Shown piece after piece: positions 1 to 7,982 of a stretch of 64,000 nucleotides of DNA. The DNA is from an uncultured Barnesiella sp. GTDB lineage: Bacteria > Bacteroidota > Bacteroidia > Bacteroidales > Barnesiellaceae. Numbering within the stretch: position 1 is the stretch's first letter; each line of letters begins with the position of its first letter. The notes under the pieces were generated by a model that saw nothing but the letters and a program-made list of their open reading frames with translations, was not told where the DNA came from and ran no database searches. The stretch is from contig CALUFO010000002.1 of the NCBI GenBank assembly GCA_944320015.1, positions 62,001-126,000 of the forward strand, read 5' to 3'. The translations under genes and the position numbers were made by a program.

Positions 1-98
1 CGGGCTTCGATAGCTTTCCACATATCGTCTTTGACAGGCGATTCATGCGACGCCAACTTGGCTCGTATTGCTTTTTCGAATTTTTGATCGTCGATCAT
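1..98 (-). CDS. N-terminus of a probable anti-sigma / outer-membrane partner protein (partial, runs off window)
   Basis: Only the first 32 residues are present (start MIDDQKFEKAIRAKLASHE), reading off the left edge. The frame is open and begins 26 bp after the ECF sigma stop codon on the same strand, so the two are almost certainly co-transcribed. A short charged N-terminus followed by a ...SPVKDDMWKAIE segment resembles the opening of Bacteroidota proteins that follow ECF sigma genes and carry a cytoplasmic anti-sigma-like tail before a membrane span. That family assignment is inference from position and a short motif; the rest of the protein is outside the window. Confidence 0.6.
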   Translation of the reverse strand, partial: MIDDQKFEKAIRAKLASHESPVKDDMWKAIEA

Positions 99-124
99 TC
101 CTATCGGTTATTGTTTAATCATTT

Positions 125-652
125 TCAGTTCAATTCGTTGATCCATTTTTGGAGCAACTTTTTGGCTCGGGTATATTGTGATCTCGAAGTGCTTTCGGTA
201 ATGTTCAGCGCATGGGCGATTTCTTTGTGTGAATACCCTTCGACAGCAAACATATTGAAAACCGTTCGAAATCCCGGAGGCAATTGTGCGATGAGTTCCA
301 TAAGTTCGTCGGCGGATATTTTATCCACAGCCGAGTAGTCGGCCTCTTGCTGTGGGTCCAAGGAATCCAAATCGACACCGTTCCGTAACAGGTCGTTTTT
401 GCGTAGAGACTCCAATGCGGTGTTCACAAAAACTCGTCGCATCCAACCTTCGAAAGATCCCTCGTAGCTGTAACTCCGTATGGAAGAAAAAACTTTGATA
501 AACCCCTCTTGTAAAAAGTCCTCTGCCATTTCCCGATTATCGGCGTACCGCAGACACACCGACATCATTTTACGCGCAAAAGTCTCGTAAAGTAGCTTTT
601 GCGCCGAGGCGTCGTTGTTTTTACAGGCTTCTATCAGTTTTCTTTCATTCAT
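125..652 (-). CDS. ECF-type RNA polymerase sigma factor
   Basis: A 175-aa sigma-70 family protein with only regions 2 and 4, the ECF layout. Region 2 lies at about residues 14-80 (helix with MSVCLRYADNREMAEDFLQE, then FIKVFSSIRSY, the core-binding and -10 contact region). Region 4 lies at about 115-170 (LPPGFRTVFNMFAVEGYSHKEIAHALNITEST...), a helix-turn-helix for -35 recognition. It would direct RNA polymerase to a small regulon, usually under control of an anti-sigma protein; the partial gene immediately downstream is the candidate. The target promoters cannot be read from this window. The upstream 80 bases contain a weak interrupted hairpin but no clear TAnnTTTG element. Confidence 0.93.
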   Translation of the reverse strand: MNERKLIEACKNNDASAQKLLYETFARKMMSVCLRYADNREMAEDFLQEGFIKVFSSIRSYSYEGSFEGWMRRVFVNTALESLRKNDLLRNGVDLDSLDPQQEADYSAVDKISADELMELIAQLPPGFRTVFNMFAVEGYSHKEIAHALNITESTSRSQYTRAKKLLQKWINELN

Positions 653-732
653 ACCGATTGACTCGGCCTGAATTACTTCTACATATTAATAGACGTAATC
701 GAGGCCTTTTTTGCTGCATGGAATAAAAAATA

Positions 733-780
733 ATATAGCAGTTCTTTGTTAAATAATATTATCTCAAAGAACCGCTATAT
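733..780 (-). terminator. Intrinsic terminator after the purA-DUF1015 operon
   Basis: A 15-16 bp stem with one mismatch (arms 733-748 and 765-780, 16-nt AT-rich loop). On the minus strand it is followed by a T-rich tract (TTATTTTTTATT), directly downstream of the DUF1015 stop codon. Confidence 0.8.
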
Positions 781-801
781 GCGGGGAGTTCGGTGTGACT
801 C

Positions 802-2046
802 TCAATCCAGTTTATGAATGACGAGTCCCGATCTCAATTTGGGTTCAAACCATGTGGTTTTGGGTGGCATGATGTTGCCGGTATCGGCGATATCCATCAA
901 TTGTTTCATCGATACGGGATATAGGGCCAAAGCCATTTTCATTTCGCCACTGTCTACCCGGCGCTTCAACTCTTCGAGCCCGCGTATGCCGCCAACGAAG
1001 TCGATTCGCTTGTCGGAACGCAAGTCGGTGATGCCCAGAATATCCCGGAGAATTAAGTCGGACGATATTGTCACATCGAGTACCCCGATGGGGTCATTGT
1101 CGTTGTAGGTGCCTTCCTTAGCGGTTAACGAATACCATTTCCCATCGATGTAGAGCGAGAAGTTATGGAGCTTCTCGGGCTTGTATATTTGTGTTCCTTT
1201 CTCCTCGACGATAAAATTCTCGTTGAGCTTTTCGATGAATTGCGCCGGAGTCAACCCGTTCAAATCCTTGACTACCCGGTTGTAATCAATGATTTTGAGC
1301 TGCGAGGCGGGGAAACATACCGCCAAGAAATAGTTGTACTCCTCGTCGCCGCTGTGATTGGCATTTTGTTGCGCTTTCTCATTCCCGACCAATGCGGCGG
1401 CGGCTGTTCGGTGATGTCCGTCGGCGATGTATAGGCTTGGAATCTGAGCAAATATTTCGGTAATTCGGGCAATCGTTTTCTCGTCGTCGATTACCCAAAA
1501 ATGGTGCCCGAATCCGTCGGGTGCGACAAAATCATATTCGGGTGCGACGGCAGTTTCTTTTTGAATGATAGCGTCGAGCTCGGCATTATCGGGATAGGCA
1601 AAGAATACCGGTTCGATATTGGCATTGTTGATGCGGACGTGTTTCATGCGGTCTTCTTCCTTGTCACGACGGGTCAATTCATGTTTTTTGATAACGCCCG
1701 ACATGTAGTCCCCCACATTCGCGCCTACGACCAAGCCGTATTGGGTATGCCCATTCATGGTTTGCGCATAGATATAGTAATGCTCTTTGTTGTCTTGTAC
1801 CAACCACCCTTTTTTTTGGAACATATTGAAGTTCTCGACGGCCTTGTGATAAACTTCGGGGCTGTGTTCATCGGTTCCGGGAGCGAAATCGATTTCGGGC
1901 TTGATGATGTGGTAAAGCGATTTTTCATTGCCTTCTGCTTCTTGACGAGCTTCTTCGGAGTTCAATACATCATAAGGGCGCGACGCGACCTGTTCAACCA
2001 GCTCTTTGGGAGGTCGTATCCCCTTAAATGGTTTAATTTTTGCCAT
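802..2046 (-). CDS. DUF1015 family protein
   Basis: A 414-aa protein of the DUF1015 family, recognised by its N-terminal block (AKIKPFKGIRPP...VASRPYDVLNSEEA) and the conserved SLYIADGHHRTAAA segment near residue 205, which is the likely active-site signature. The biochemical role of the family is not settled; members often sit near serine biosynthesis genes in Bacteroidota. Here it follows purA by 27 bp on the same strand and ends at a terminator, so it is the last gene of a fur-purA-DUF1015 unit. No signal peptide or membrane span: cytoplasmic. The family call is firm; no function is claimed. Confidence 0.88.
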   Translation of the reverse strand: MAKIKPFKGIRPPKELVEQVASRPYDVLNSEEARQEAEGNEKSLYHIIKPEIDFAPGTDEHSPEVYHKAVENFNMFQKKGWLVQDNKEHYYIYAQTMNGHTQYGLVVGANVGDYMSGVIKKHELTRRDKEEDRMKHVRINNANIEPVFFAYPDNAELDAIIQKETAVAPEYDFVAPDGFGHHFWVIDDEKTIARITEIFAQIPSLYIADGHHRTAAAALVGNEKAQQNANHSGDEEYNYFLAVCFPASQLKIIDYNRVVKDLNGLTPAQFIEKLNENFIVEEKGTQIYKPEKLHNFSLYIDGKWYSLTAKEGTYNDNDPIGVLDVTISSDLILRDILGITDLRSDKRIDFVGGIRGLEELKRRVDSGEMKMALALYPVSMKQLMDIADTGNIMPPKTTWFEPKLRSGLVIHKLD

Positions 2047-2073
2047 AGTAGTAAGTAGATAAGGTTTGGTTAA

Positions 2074-3342
2074 TTATTTATTAGAAAGGATAATTGTTTG
2101 TTCACGGTCGGGGCCTACCGACACGATTTTGATAGGAACTTGCAACTCTTTCTCCAAGAATGCGATATAGTCGTTAAACGCTTTTGGAAAATCTTTTTCG
2201 CTATGGATTTTGGTCATATCGGTTTTCCAGCCCGGCAACTCTACATAGACCGGTTCGATGTTTTCTTCGATAGAATAGGGAAATTCGGTGACTTCCTCCC
2301 CGTTTATCCGATAGGCCACACATGCCTTGATTGTTTCAAACGAGTCGAGAACATCGCTTTTCATCATGATTAGTTTTGTTACGCCGTCTATCATAATCGC
2401 ATATTTCAACGCTACCAAATCTATCCAGCCACAACGGCGCTCACGACCGGTAACAGCGCCGTACTCGTGCCCGATAGCCCGTATGGTCTTTCCGGTTTCG
2501 TCGAATAGCTCGGTGGGGAACGGGCCGCTTCCTACACGGGTGCAATAGGCTTTGAATATGCCATACACTTCGCCTATTCTGCTGGGTGCGATTCCCAATC
2601 CCGTACATGCTCCGGCGCAAATGGTATTTGAAGAAGTAACGAATGGATAAGACCCGAAATCGACATCGAGCATTGTGCCTTGGGCTCCTTCGGCCAGAAT
2701 CGATTTCCCTTCTTTGAGGTAGTTGTTGATAACATGCTCGCTGTCGATGATTCGGAATTTTTTCAAATACTCGATAGCGTCGAACCATTTGGCTTCCAAC
2801 TCGTCGATATTGTATTCGTAGTTGAGCGAGCGAAGTATATTCTCGTGCTTGGCTTTGGCTGTCGCATATATTTCTTTGAAATTGAGGAATATGTCGCCTA
2901 CGCGCACACCGTTCCGGCTAATCTTGTCGGAGTAGGTGGGCCCTATTCCTTTCCCGGTGGTGCCTATTTTTGAACTTCCTTTTGCAGCTTCGTATGCCGC
3001 GTCGAGTATGCGATGGGTGGGCAAGATGAGATGCGCTTTCTTGGAGATGTAGAGACATTGTGTGAGGTCGTGCCCGCTTGCCGCCAAACTCTCGGCCTCT
3101 TCTTTAAATAAAACGGGGTCCAATACAACGCCATTCCCGATGATATTTATTTTCCCTCCTTGGAAAATACCCGATGGAATGGAGCGCAACACATATTTTT
3201 CTCCTTTAAATTCCAAAGTGTGCCCGGCATTGGGGCCGCCTTGAAAACGAGTGATAATATCATAATTGGGGGTCAATACGTCAACGACTTTTCCTTTGCC
3301 TTCGTCGCCCCATTGCAATCCTAAGAGAACATCGACTTTCAT
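2074..3342 (-). CDS. purA: Adenylosuccinate synthetase
   Basis: Catalyses GTP-dependent joining of IMP and aspartate to adenylosuccinate, the first committed step to AMP. At 422 aa it has the family's usual length. Visible motifs: the P-loop-like GDEGKGK at residues 12-18, GGPNAGHT at about 35-42 (catalytic histidine), TTGKGIGPTYSDK near 130, and the ...GAVTGRERRCGWID block at about 295-310 for IMP/GTP binding. The start MKVDVLLGLQWGDEGKGK matches the family. It lies 32 bp after the Fur gene and 27 bp before DUF1015, so all three probably share the promoter upstream of fur. Confidence 0.98.
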   Translation of the reverse strand: MKVDVLLGLQWGDEGKGKVVDVLTPNYDIITRFQGGPNAGHTLEFKGEKYVLRSIPSGIFQGGKINIIGNGVVLDPVLFKEEAESLAASGHDLTQCLYISKKAHLILPTHRILDAAYEAAKGSSKIGTTGKGIGPTYSDKISRNGVRVGDIFLNFKEIYATAKAKHENILRSLNYEYNIDELEAKWFDAIEYLKKFRIIDSEHVINNYLKEGKSILAEGAQGTMLDVDFGSYPFVTSSNTICAGACTGLGIAPSRIGEVYGIFKAYCTRVGSGPFPTELFDETGKTIRAIGHEYGAVTGRERRCGWIDLVALKYAIMIDGVTKLIMMKSDVLDSFETIKACVAYRINGEEVTEFPYSIEENIEPVYVELPGWKTDMTKIHSEKDFPKAFNDYIAFLEKELQVPIKIVSVGPDREQTIILSNK

Positions 3343-3374
3343 AATTTGAATGTTATGTGACTTTTTAATTCGGT

Positions 3375-3851
3375 TTATTTATTATCGGGTTTATCTTGTA
3401 TTTTTTTTGCTTTATTGATGCATCGGCTGCAAATGCCATATACATACAAGGTGTAATACAACGTGTTGAATTTGTTGAATTTGCGGGTGTTGAGCGTAGA
3501 CATTAAATCCAAATCTTTAACTTCGCGCACTTTCCCGCATTTAACACAGATGAGGTGGTGGTGATTGGTGTTGTACACACGTTCGTATTGAGCCAGATTT
3601 CCGCCAAACTGGTGTTTTCGCACCAAATTGGCTTCGAGCAATAGGTCTATCGTGTTGTAGACGGTGGCTTTGCTCACTCTATATCCGTTTTGAATCATGG
3701 CTTCGTACAGGGTTTCTACATCGAAGTGCTGAGTTGTGGTATATATTTTTTCCAATATGGCGAAACGCTCGGGTGTTTTGCGTAATTTCCGAGCTTCCAA
3801 AAATTGTATAAACAACTGTTTTGCAGCGTCTTTCGATTTATCTTCTGGCAT
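3375..3851 (-). CDS. Fur family transcriptional regulator
   Basis: A ferric-uptake-regulator family repressor of about 158 aa. A winged helix occupies residues 20-90 (RKTPERFAILEKIYTT...YRVSKATVYNTIDLLLEANLV). The metal-binding half carries the HHHLICVKCGK block and a second Cys pair in GICSRC, giving the structural CxxC...CxxC zinc site. I start it at the ATG at 3851 (MPEDKSKD); an upstream TTG at 3857 is possible but adds only two residues. It is the first gene of a fur-purA-DUF1015 unit. Its promoter region contains TTACAA/TTGTA-like half sites, so self-regulation is possible. It is distinct from the PerR-like protein at 52750; which metal it senses cannot be told. Confidence 0.92.
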   Translation of the reverse strand: MPEDKSKDAAKQLFIQFLEARKLRKTPERFAILEKIYTTTQHFDVETLYEAMIQNGYRVSKATVYNTIDLLLEANLVRKHQFGGNLAQYERVYNTNHHHLICVKCGKVREVKDLDLMSTLNTRKFNKFNTLYYTLYVYGICSRCINKAKKIQDKPDNK

Positions 3852-3870
3852 GATCAAAAAACCTATGTTA

Positions 3871-3902
3871 CAAATTTAGCGATTTTTGTATTACAAGCAA
3901 AA
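3871..3902 (-). promoter_or_regulatory. Promoter of the fur-purA-DUF1015 unit
   Basis: Minus-strand -7 element TAAATTTG (3878-3871) with a TTTTG -33 element (3902-3898) at 19-nt spacing, matching the Bacteroidota promoter. It leaves a very short leader before the ATG at 3851. Confidence 0.7.
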
Positions 3903-3907
3903 CAAAT

Positions 3908-4594
3908 TCAGTGGGAATCGTCGCCCGATAGCTCTTTGAATAAGTCTCGCTCTTGACATAGATCCTCGAACAAGCCGGTATATCGAGCGTTTTCGTTGGA
4001 AAGGTTTTTCAACAAAGGCAGAATGTAGTCGGATAGTGAATCGTCATGCACCGCTTGTTTTAGAAACGTGATGGCGGCGAATGCCAAATTGCGATGACAG
4101 TCGAAAGCCTTGGATATGGCAATCTCGGCTATCGATTTGAACATGGGGATTTCGTCCTCCCTGTGGGGAGCGATAAGTCGCGACGAGGCCAGTTGAAACC
4201 CGGTGTACTGTTGCAATATGGAGTCGAGCCGACACCAAGCGAGAGCTTTTTGTGCGGCGAACGGAAGCCGCGCAAAAAGGTATTTGCAGCAAATATCGGC
4301 AATCTCGGTATTGGGGATTTGGTGTATCCAGCGGTCGGCTTCCGCCTCGCCAAACTCTTCTATGGGGTAGATCATGGGGGCGAGCATCATCGATTCCCTC
4401 ACAGCCGTGTCGTTCCACAGAGCCGTTGCCAATTGTGCGTCGGCAGGAGTCTCATGAGCTATTCTTTTCAAGAGCGGTAGCGTCAATCCGAAGTTTATTT
4501 TATAATCGGCGCCCTGCTCTCTCATGTGGTGGGATACGACCCCATTCATCGCTTGTCGGAATTTGAGTTTTATCTCTTTGATTTTTTGTTGCAT
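3908..4594 (-). CDS. AlkD-like HEAT-repeat protein (DNA alkylation repair family), catalytic residues uncertain
   Basis: A 228-aa all-helical protein with the succession of paired helices typical of the AlkC/AlkD DNA glycosylase superfamily (for example FGLTLPLLKRIAHE, FEAEADRWIH-type helices, and RNLAFAAITFLKQAV). Classical AlkD uses a Trp/Asp cluster in its central helices to cradle alkylated bases. The corresponding stretch here (ADRWIHQIPNTEIADICCKYLF) keeps an Asp but lacks the usual WD pair, so glycosylase activity is not assured. It lies alone between two terminated units. The fold call is reasonable; the repair function is inference from the family name. Confidence 0.75.
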   Translation of the reverse strand: MQQKIKEIKLKFRQAMNGVVSHHMREQGADYKINFGLTLPLLKRIAHETPADAQLATALWNDTAVRESMMLAPMIYPIEEFGEAEADRWIHQIPNTEIADICCKYLFARLPFAAQKALAWCRLDSILQQYTGFQLASSRLIAPHREDEIPMFKSIAEIAISKAFDCHRNLAFAAITFLKQAVHDDSLSDYILPLLKNLSNENARYTGLFEDLCQERDLFKELSGDDSH

Positions 4595-4658
4595 CTCTTG
4601 TGTTTTAATTTTTCTGGCAAGATACGAATTAAAAATTAGCCTGTAAAGACAAGGAGGT

Positions 4659-4696
4659 AAAAAAATCGGCCCGGCTTGTTTCAGATGCCGGGCCGA
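4659..4696 (-). terminator. Intrinsic terminator after the DPP III gene
   Basis: A perfect 10-bp GC-rich stem (TCGGCCCGGC at 4666-4675, GCCGGGCCGA at 4687-4696) followed on the minus strand by seven T residues (4665-4659). It ends the dxr-rseP-rlmI-dpp3 unit. Confidence 0.9.
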
Positions 4697-4717
4697 AGGG
4701 TGTTATTGAAAGATTTG

Positions 4718-6766
4718 TTATTTACTTACCGGGATAGGTGTGCAGATGGGCAGGGGAGAATAATCTTTGGAGTATCTCAACATCTGCTCGGCATAGCCTT
4801 CATTATAAGATATTTGCACATCGGTAATGTTGCCGTTGGCATCGGTTACAAGAGTATATACCGGGTTTACAAATCCTTTATAGGGAGCGATATGGAGGTT
4901 TTCGTAGCGGGCCAAAACCTCTTTGTGGAGGTCTTGATCGACGATTACACCATACTCTTCGACCAGATTTTTACCGCTTTCGTAGTCACCTTCCGATTTG
5001 ATGCGTTGAACCTCGGCCAATAATTGACCGAACAGGTTGCGCAATTTTTCGTAATCATTGACTACGACATAGGTTTTGCCGTCGCGTTTGGCAAATTCGA
5101 CCACATTGTCGGCTTTGCCGTGTTCATAGGCCCAGCGAGCGATCAGTTGGCGGTTGCGCATGTGCGACTCCTCGATGTTTTTACCCGGTTCAATGCGGGT
5201 GAGTTGAGTCATCAAGCCATTCATCATATATTTGTAATAAGCCGATTTATAGGCATCACCCGAGGGGAGAAGCCCCAATTCCAGAATTTTGGGATCGGCC
5301 ATGTAGTAGAGAGCGAACAGGTCGGCGCGAGCCTCTTCCAGTGTAGAGCTGTATGCTTTCAGGGCGTCGGGGTCTACACCGGGGAGCAGTTTGCCAGAAC
5401 CGTGTCCCAAGCATTCGTGCAAGTCGGTATGCAGATTATCGGCTTGGAACAGGTAGTCGTTCATGAGTTTGCGCTCGGTGTCGCTCCATACAAACTCGTC
5501 GTTGAATCCATTGCCTTGTGCCGCTTTTTCATAAGCCTCGGTAATGTTCTCGATAGTTACCGATTTGGAGCCGTGTATGTGGCGTATCCAATTGGCGTTG
5601 GGCAGGTTGATTCCGATAGGGGTCGAGGGATAGCAGTCTCCGGCGAGCATGGCAGCGGTGATAACTTTGGCCGAAACCCCTTGTACTTTTTCTTTTTTGA
5701 AACGGGAGTCTACCGGCGAGTTATCCTCGAACCATTGGGCATTGTCGCTGATGATGTGGGTGCGTTCCGAGGCTTCGAGATTTTTGAAGTTTACAATCGA
5801 CTCCCAGCTGGCTTTCATTCCCAGCGGGTCGCCATAGGTCTCGGTAAATCCATTGACAAAATCGATTTGCGAATCGAGGTCTTTCACCCACAAGATAGCG
5901 TATTCGTCGAAGAGTTTCAAATCGCCAGTTTGGTAATATTCGATAAGTTTTTCGATGACGGCTTTTTGTTGCTCGTTCTCGGCGACACCGGCCGCTTTGT
6001 CGAGCCAATAAATGATTTTCTCGATAGCTTCGGAGTAGAGCCCGCCTACTTTATAGGTTTCTTCCATGATTTTGCCATCGCGTTTTACAAGGCGGCTGTT
6101 CAATCCATAGGAGATAGGAGTTTCGTCTTTGGGGTCTTTCATCTTGTTATAGAAAGCCTCGGCTTCGGCCTGAGTCACTCCGTCGTAATAGTTACAAGCC
6201 GAGGTAACGATGAGGTCTTCACCGGCGGCTTGGTTTACTCGTTTAGGCATCACTGTGGGGTCGAAGATGACGGGAACCAGCGTGTTGAGCAGATCGTCGA
6301 CACTTGCGCCGTCGGTCAACGGGAGTTTTTGAGGGTCGATCGATTTTACGGCTTCGACAAAGAACTCTTGTGAAAATTCGGGGACAAATTTGTCACAACC
6401 GTAGTGATGATGAATACCGTTTGAGAACCAAACCCGTTTCAGATAAACTTCGAAGTTCTTGAAATCGTCGCTTTCCCGGTCGCCGGCATAGTCTTGATAG
6501 ATTGCTTCGAGAGTACGGCGAATCGCCAAATTCCATTTACCGTTTTGATCATACAAGATGTCGCGGCCATAGGCGGCGGCCTCCGACAGGTAGTAGATCA
6601 TTTCTTTTTGTTTTAACGACAAATTTTCGAATCCGGGGACTTTGTAACGTAGGATTTCGAGATCGGCAAACGACTCTACCGTGTAGTCAAAGTCGTCTTT
6701 CTCTTGTTTTGTAGCGCAAGAGGCCAAGATAAGCAATGAAGCCATTGTACAAGCGATTTTTTTCAT
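4718..6766 (-). CDS. Dipeptidyl-peptidase III lipoprotein (M49 family)
   Basis: A zinc exopeptidase that removes dipeptides from the N-termini of short peptides. The 682-aa protein has a lipoprotein signal peptide ending in LILASC (Cys17), so it is exported and lipid-anchored. The zinc site is visible as HECLGH (His450, Glu451, His455), the one-residue-shorter Bacteroidota form of the HELLGH motif, with the third-ligand motif EEARAD at Glu477/Glu478. It is the last gene of a minus-strand unit, 25 bp after the methyltransferase, and is followed by a strong terminator. The 682-aa length is typical for bacterial members. Confident on family; the natural peptide substrates are unknown. Confidence 0.96.
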   Translation of the reverse strand: MKKIACTMASLLILASCATKQEKDDFDYTVESFADLEILRYKVPGFENLSLKQKEMIYYLSEAAAYGRDILYDQNGKWNLAIRRTLEAIYQDYAGDRESDDFKNFEVYLKRVWFSNGIHHHYGCDKFVPEFSQEFFVEAVKSIDPQKLPLTDGASVDDLLNTLVPVIFDPTVMPKRVNQAAGEDLIVTSACNYYDGVTQAEAEAFYNKMKDPKDETPISYGLNSRLVKRDGKIMEETYKVGGLYSEAIEKIIYWLDKAAGVAENEQQKAVIEKLIEYYQTGDLKLFDEYAILWVKDLDSQIDFVNGFTETYGDPLGMKASWESIVNFKNLEASERTHIISDNAQWFEDNSPVDSRFKKEKVQGVSAKVITAAMLAGDCYPSTPIGINLPNANWIRHIHGSKSVTIENITEAYEKAAQGNGFNDEFVWSDTERKLMNDYLFQADNLHTDLHECLGHGSGKLLPGVDPDALKAYSSTLEEARADLFALYYMADPKILELGLLPSGDAYKSAYYKYMMNGLMTQLTRIEPGKNIEESHMRNRQLIARWAYEHGKADNVVEFAKRDGKTYVVVNDYEKLRNLFGQLLAEVQRIKSEGDYESGKNLVEEYGVIVDQDLHKEVLARYENLHIAPYKGFVNPVYTLVTDANGNITDVQISYNEGYAEQMLRYSKDYSPLPICTPIPVSK

Positions 6767-6791
6767 ATAATGTGATTTTTAGAAATTTAGT

Positions 6792-7976
6792 TCATTCGAC
6801 ATAAAGAACCAGCCCTTTCAAATATTCGCCTTCGGGGTGATAAATATTGACCGGGTGGTCGGCCGGTTGGGTGAGCTGGTGCAAAATGCGCACGTTACGT
6901 CCCGATTGAGCCGCGGCGCTGAATACGGCCAGCCTGAAATTTTCTTTGCTCACCACCTGTGAGCAGGAGAACGTAAACAGAATACCGCCCGGGCGAATTT
7001 TTTCGAAAGCCTTGGCATTCAATTTGCGATAACCTTGCAGGGCATTGTTCAGTACTTTTTTGTGCTTGGCGAAAGCGGGGGGGTCGAGAATAATAAGGTC
7101 ATACTGGTCGCCCATCGTGTCGAGATACTTGAATGCGTCTTCGGCAAAGGCTTGATGCCGGCTGTCGCCGGGGAAGTTCAATTCTACGTTTTTGCATGTC
7201 AGGTCGATGGCTTTTGACGAACTATCGACCGAGTGTACCAGCTTGGCATTTCCCCGCATGGCATAGAACGAGAATCCGCCGGTATAGCAAAACATGTTCA
7301 GAACCGAACGCCCGCAAGCATAGCGCTCGAGTAACGCGCGGTTTTCTCGTTGGTCTACAAAGAAGCCGGTTTTTTGCCCGCGAACCCAATCGACATAGAA
7401 TTTCAACCCGTTTTCCATAGCTATGTTAGGGGCGTTGCCTCCCAGCAGATACTCGTTTTCGGCATCGAGCTGGGCTTTGTAGGGAAGGGTAGTTTCCGAC
7501 TTGTAATAGATATTGTCGATGGTGTTGCCCAAAACAGTTTTCAACGCATGGGCAATTTGATGCCGGGCGAAGTGCATACCCGGGGTGTGTGCCTGCATGA
7601 CGGCGGTGCGGTCATACAGGTCGATGATGAGACCGGGTAGGTTGTCACCCTCGCCGTGAACCAGCCGGCAGGTGTTGTTGTAATCCTTGTTGAGAAGTCC
7701 CAGACTCAATCTCACCTTATATGCCTCTTGCAGCCGGTTGGCATAAAATTCTTCGTTTATCTCTACGGGTTTGAAGGAAAGGATACGCACGGCGATGCTG
7801 CCGATTTGGTATTGCCCGACTCCGATAAAATTCCCTTGATGATCGGTCACTTCGACAATATCACCTTCCTCCGGTTGGTTCTCGAAGCGGTATATCGCTC
7901 CCGAAAACACCCACGGGTGGAATCGATGGAACGAATCTTCCTTTCCCGGTTTCAATGTTATTTTAGTATAGCTCAT
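6792..7976 (-). CDS. Class I SAM-dependent rRNA (cytosine-C5) methyltransferase, RlmI-like
   Basis: A 394-aa RNA methyltransferase of the RlmI family. An N-terminal PUA domain (about residues 1-80, ITLKPGKEDSFHRFHPWVFSGAI) is followed by a Rossmann methyltransferase domain. SAM motif I is NMFCYTGGFSFYAM near 230, the DPPAFAKHKK motif lies near 300, and the catalytic-cysteine loop FSCSQVV lies near 345. E. coli RlmI methylates C1962 of 23S rRNA; the same target is inferred here. It begins 6 bp after rseP on the same strand, so it is translated from the dxr-rseP transcript. Confidence 0.93.
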   Translation of the reverse strand: MSYTKITLKPGKEDSFHRFHPWVFSGAIYRFENQPEEGDIVEVTDHQGNFIGVGQYQIGSIAVRILSFKPVEINEEFYANRLQEAYKVRLSLGLLNKDYNNTCRLVHGEGDNLPGLIIDLYDRTAVMQAHTPGMHFARHQIAHALKTVLGNTIDNIYYKSETTLPYKAQLDAENEYLLGGNAPNIAMENGLKFYVDWVRGQKTGFFVDQRENRALLERYACGRSVLNMFCYTGGFSFYAMRGNAKLVHSVDSSSKAIDLTCKNVELNFPGDSRHQAFAEDAFKYLDTMGDQYDLIILDPPAFAKHKKVLNNALQGYRKLNAKAFEKIRPGGILFTFSCSQVVSKENFRLAVFSAAAQSGRNVRILHQLTQPADHPVNIYHPEGEYLKGLVLYVE

Positions 7977-7982
7977 AATCTG

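Noticed and set aside
653-732. Interrupted hairpin GGCCT..ATTAC / GTAAT..AGGCC upstream of the ECF sigma gene
   Set aside because: Short arms with an internal mismatch and no T tract; could be chance, so not listed as a regulatory site.
5024-6373. 449-codon plus-strand open frame
   Set aside because: Entirely antisense to the well-supported DPP III gene; no recognisable domain. The codon bias of the real gene keeps the opposite frame open.
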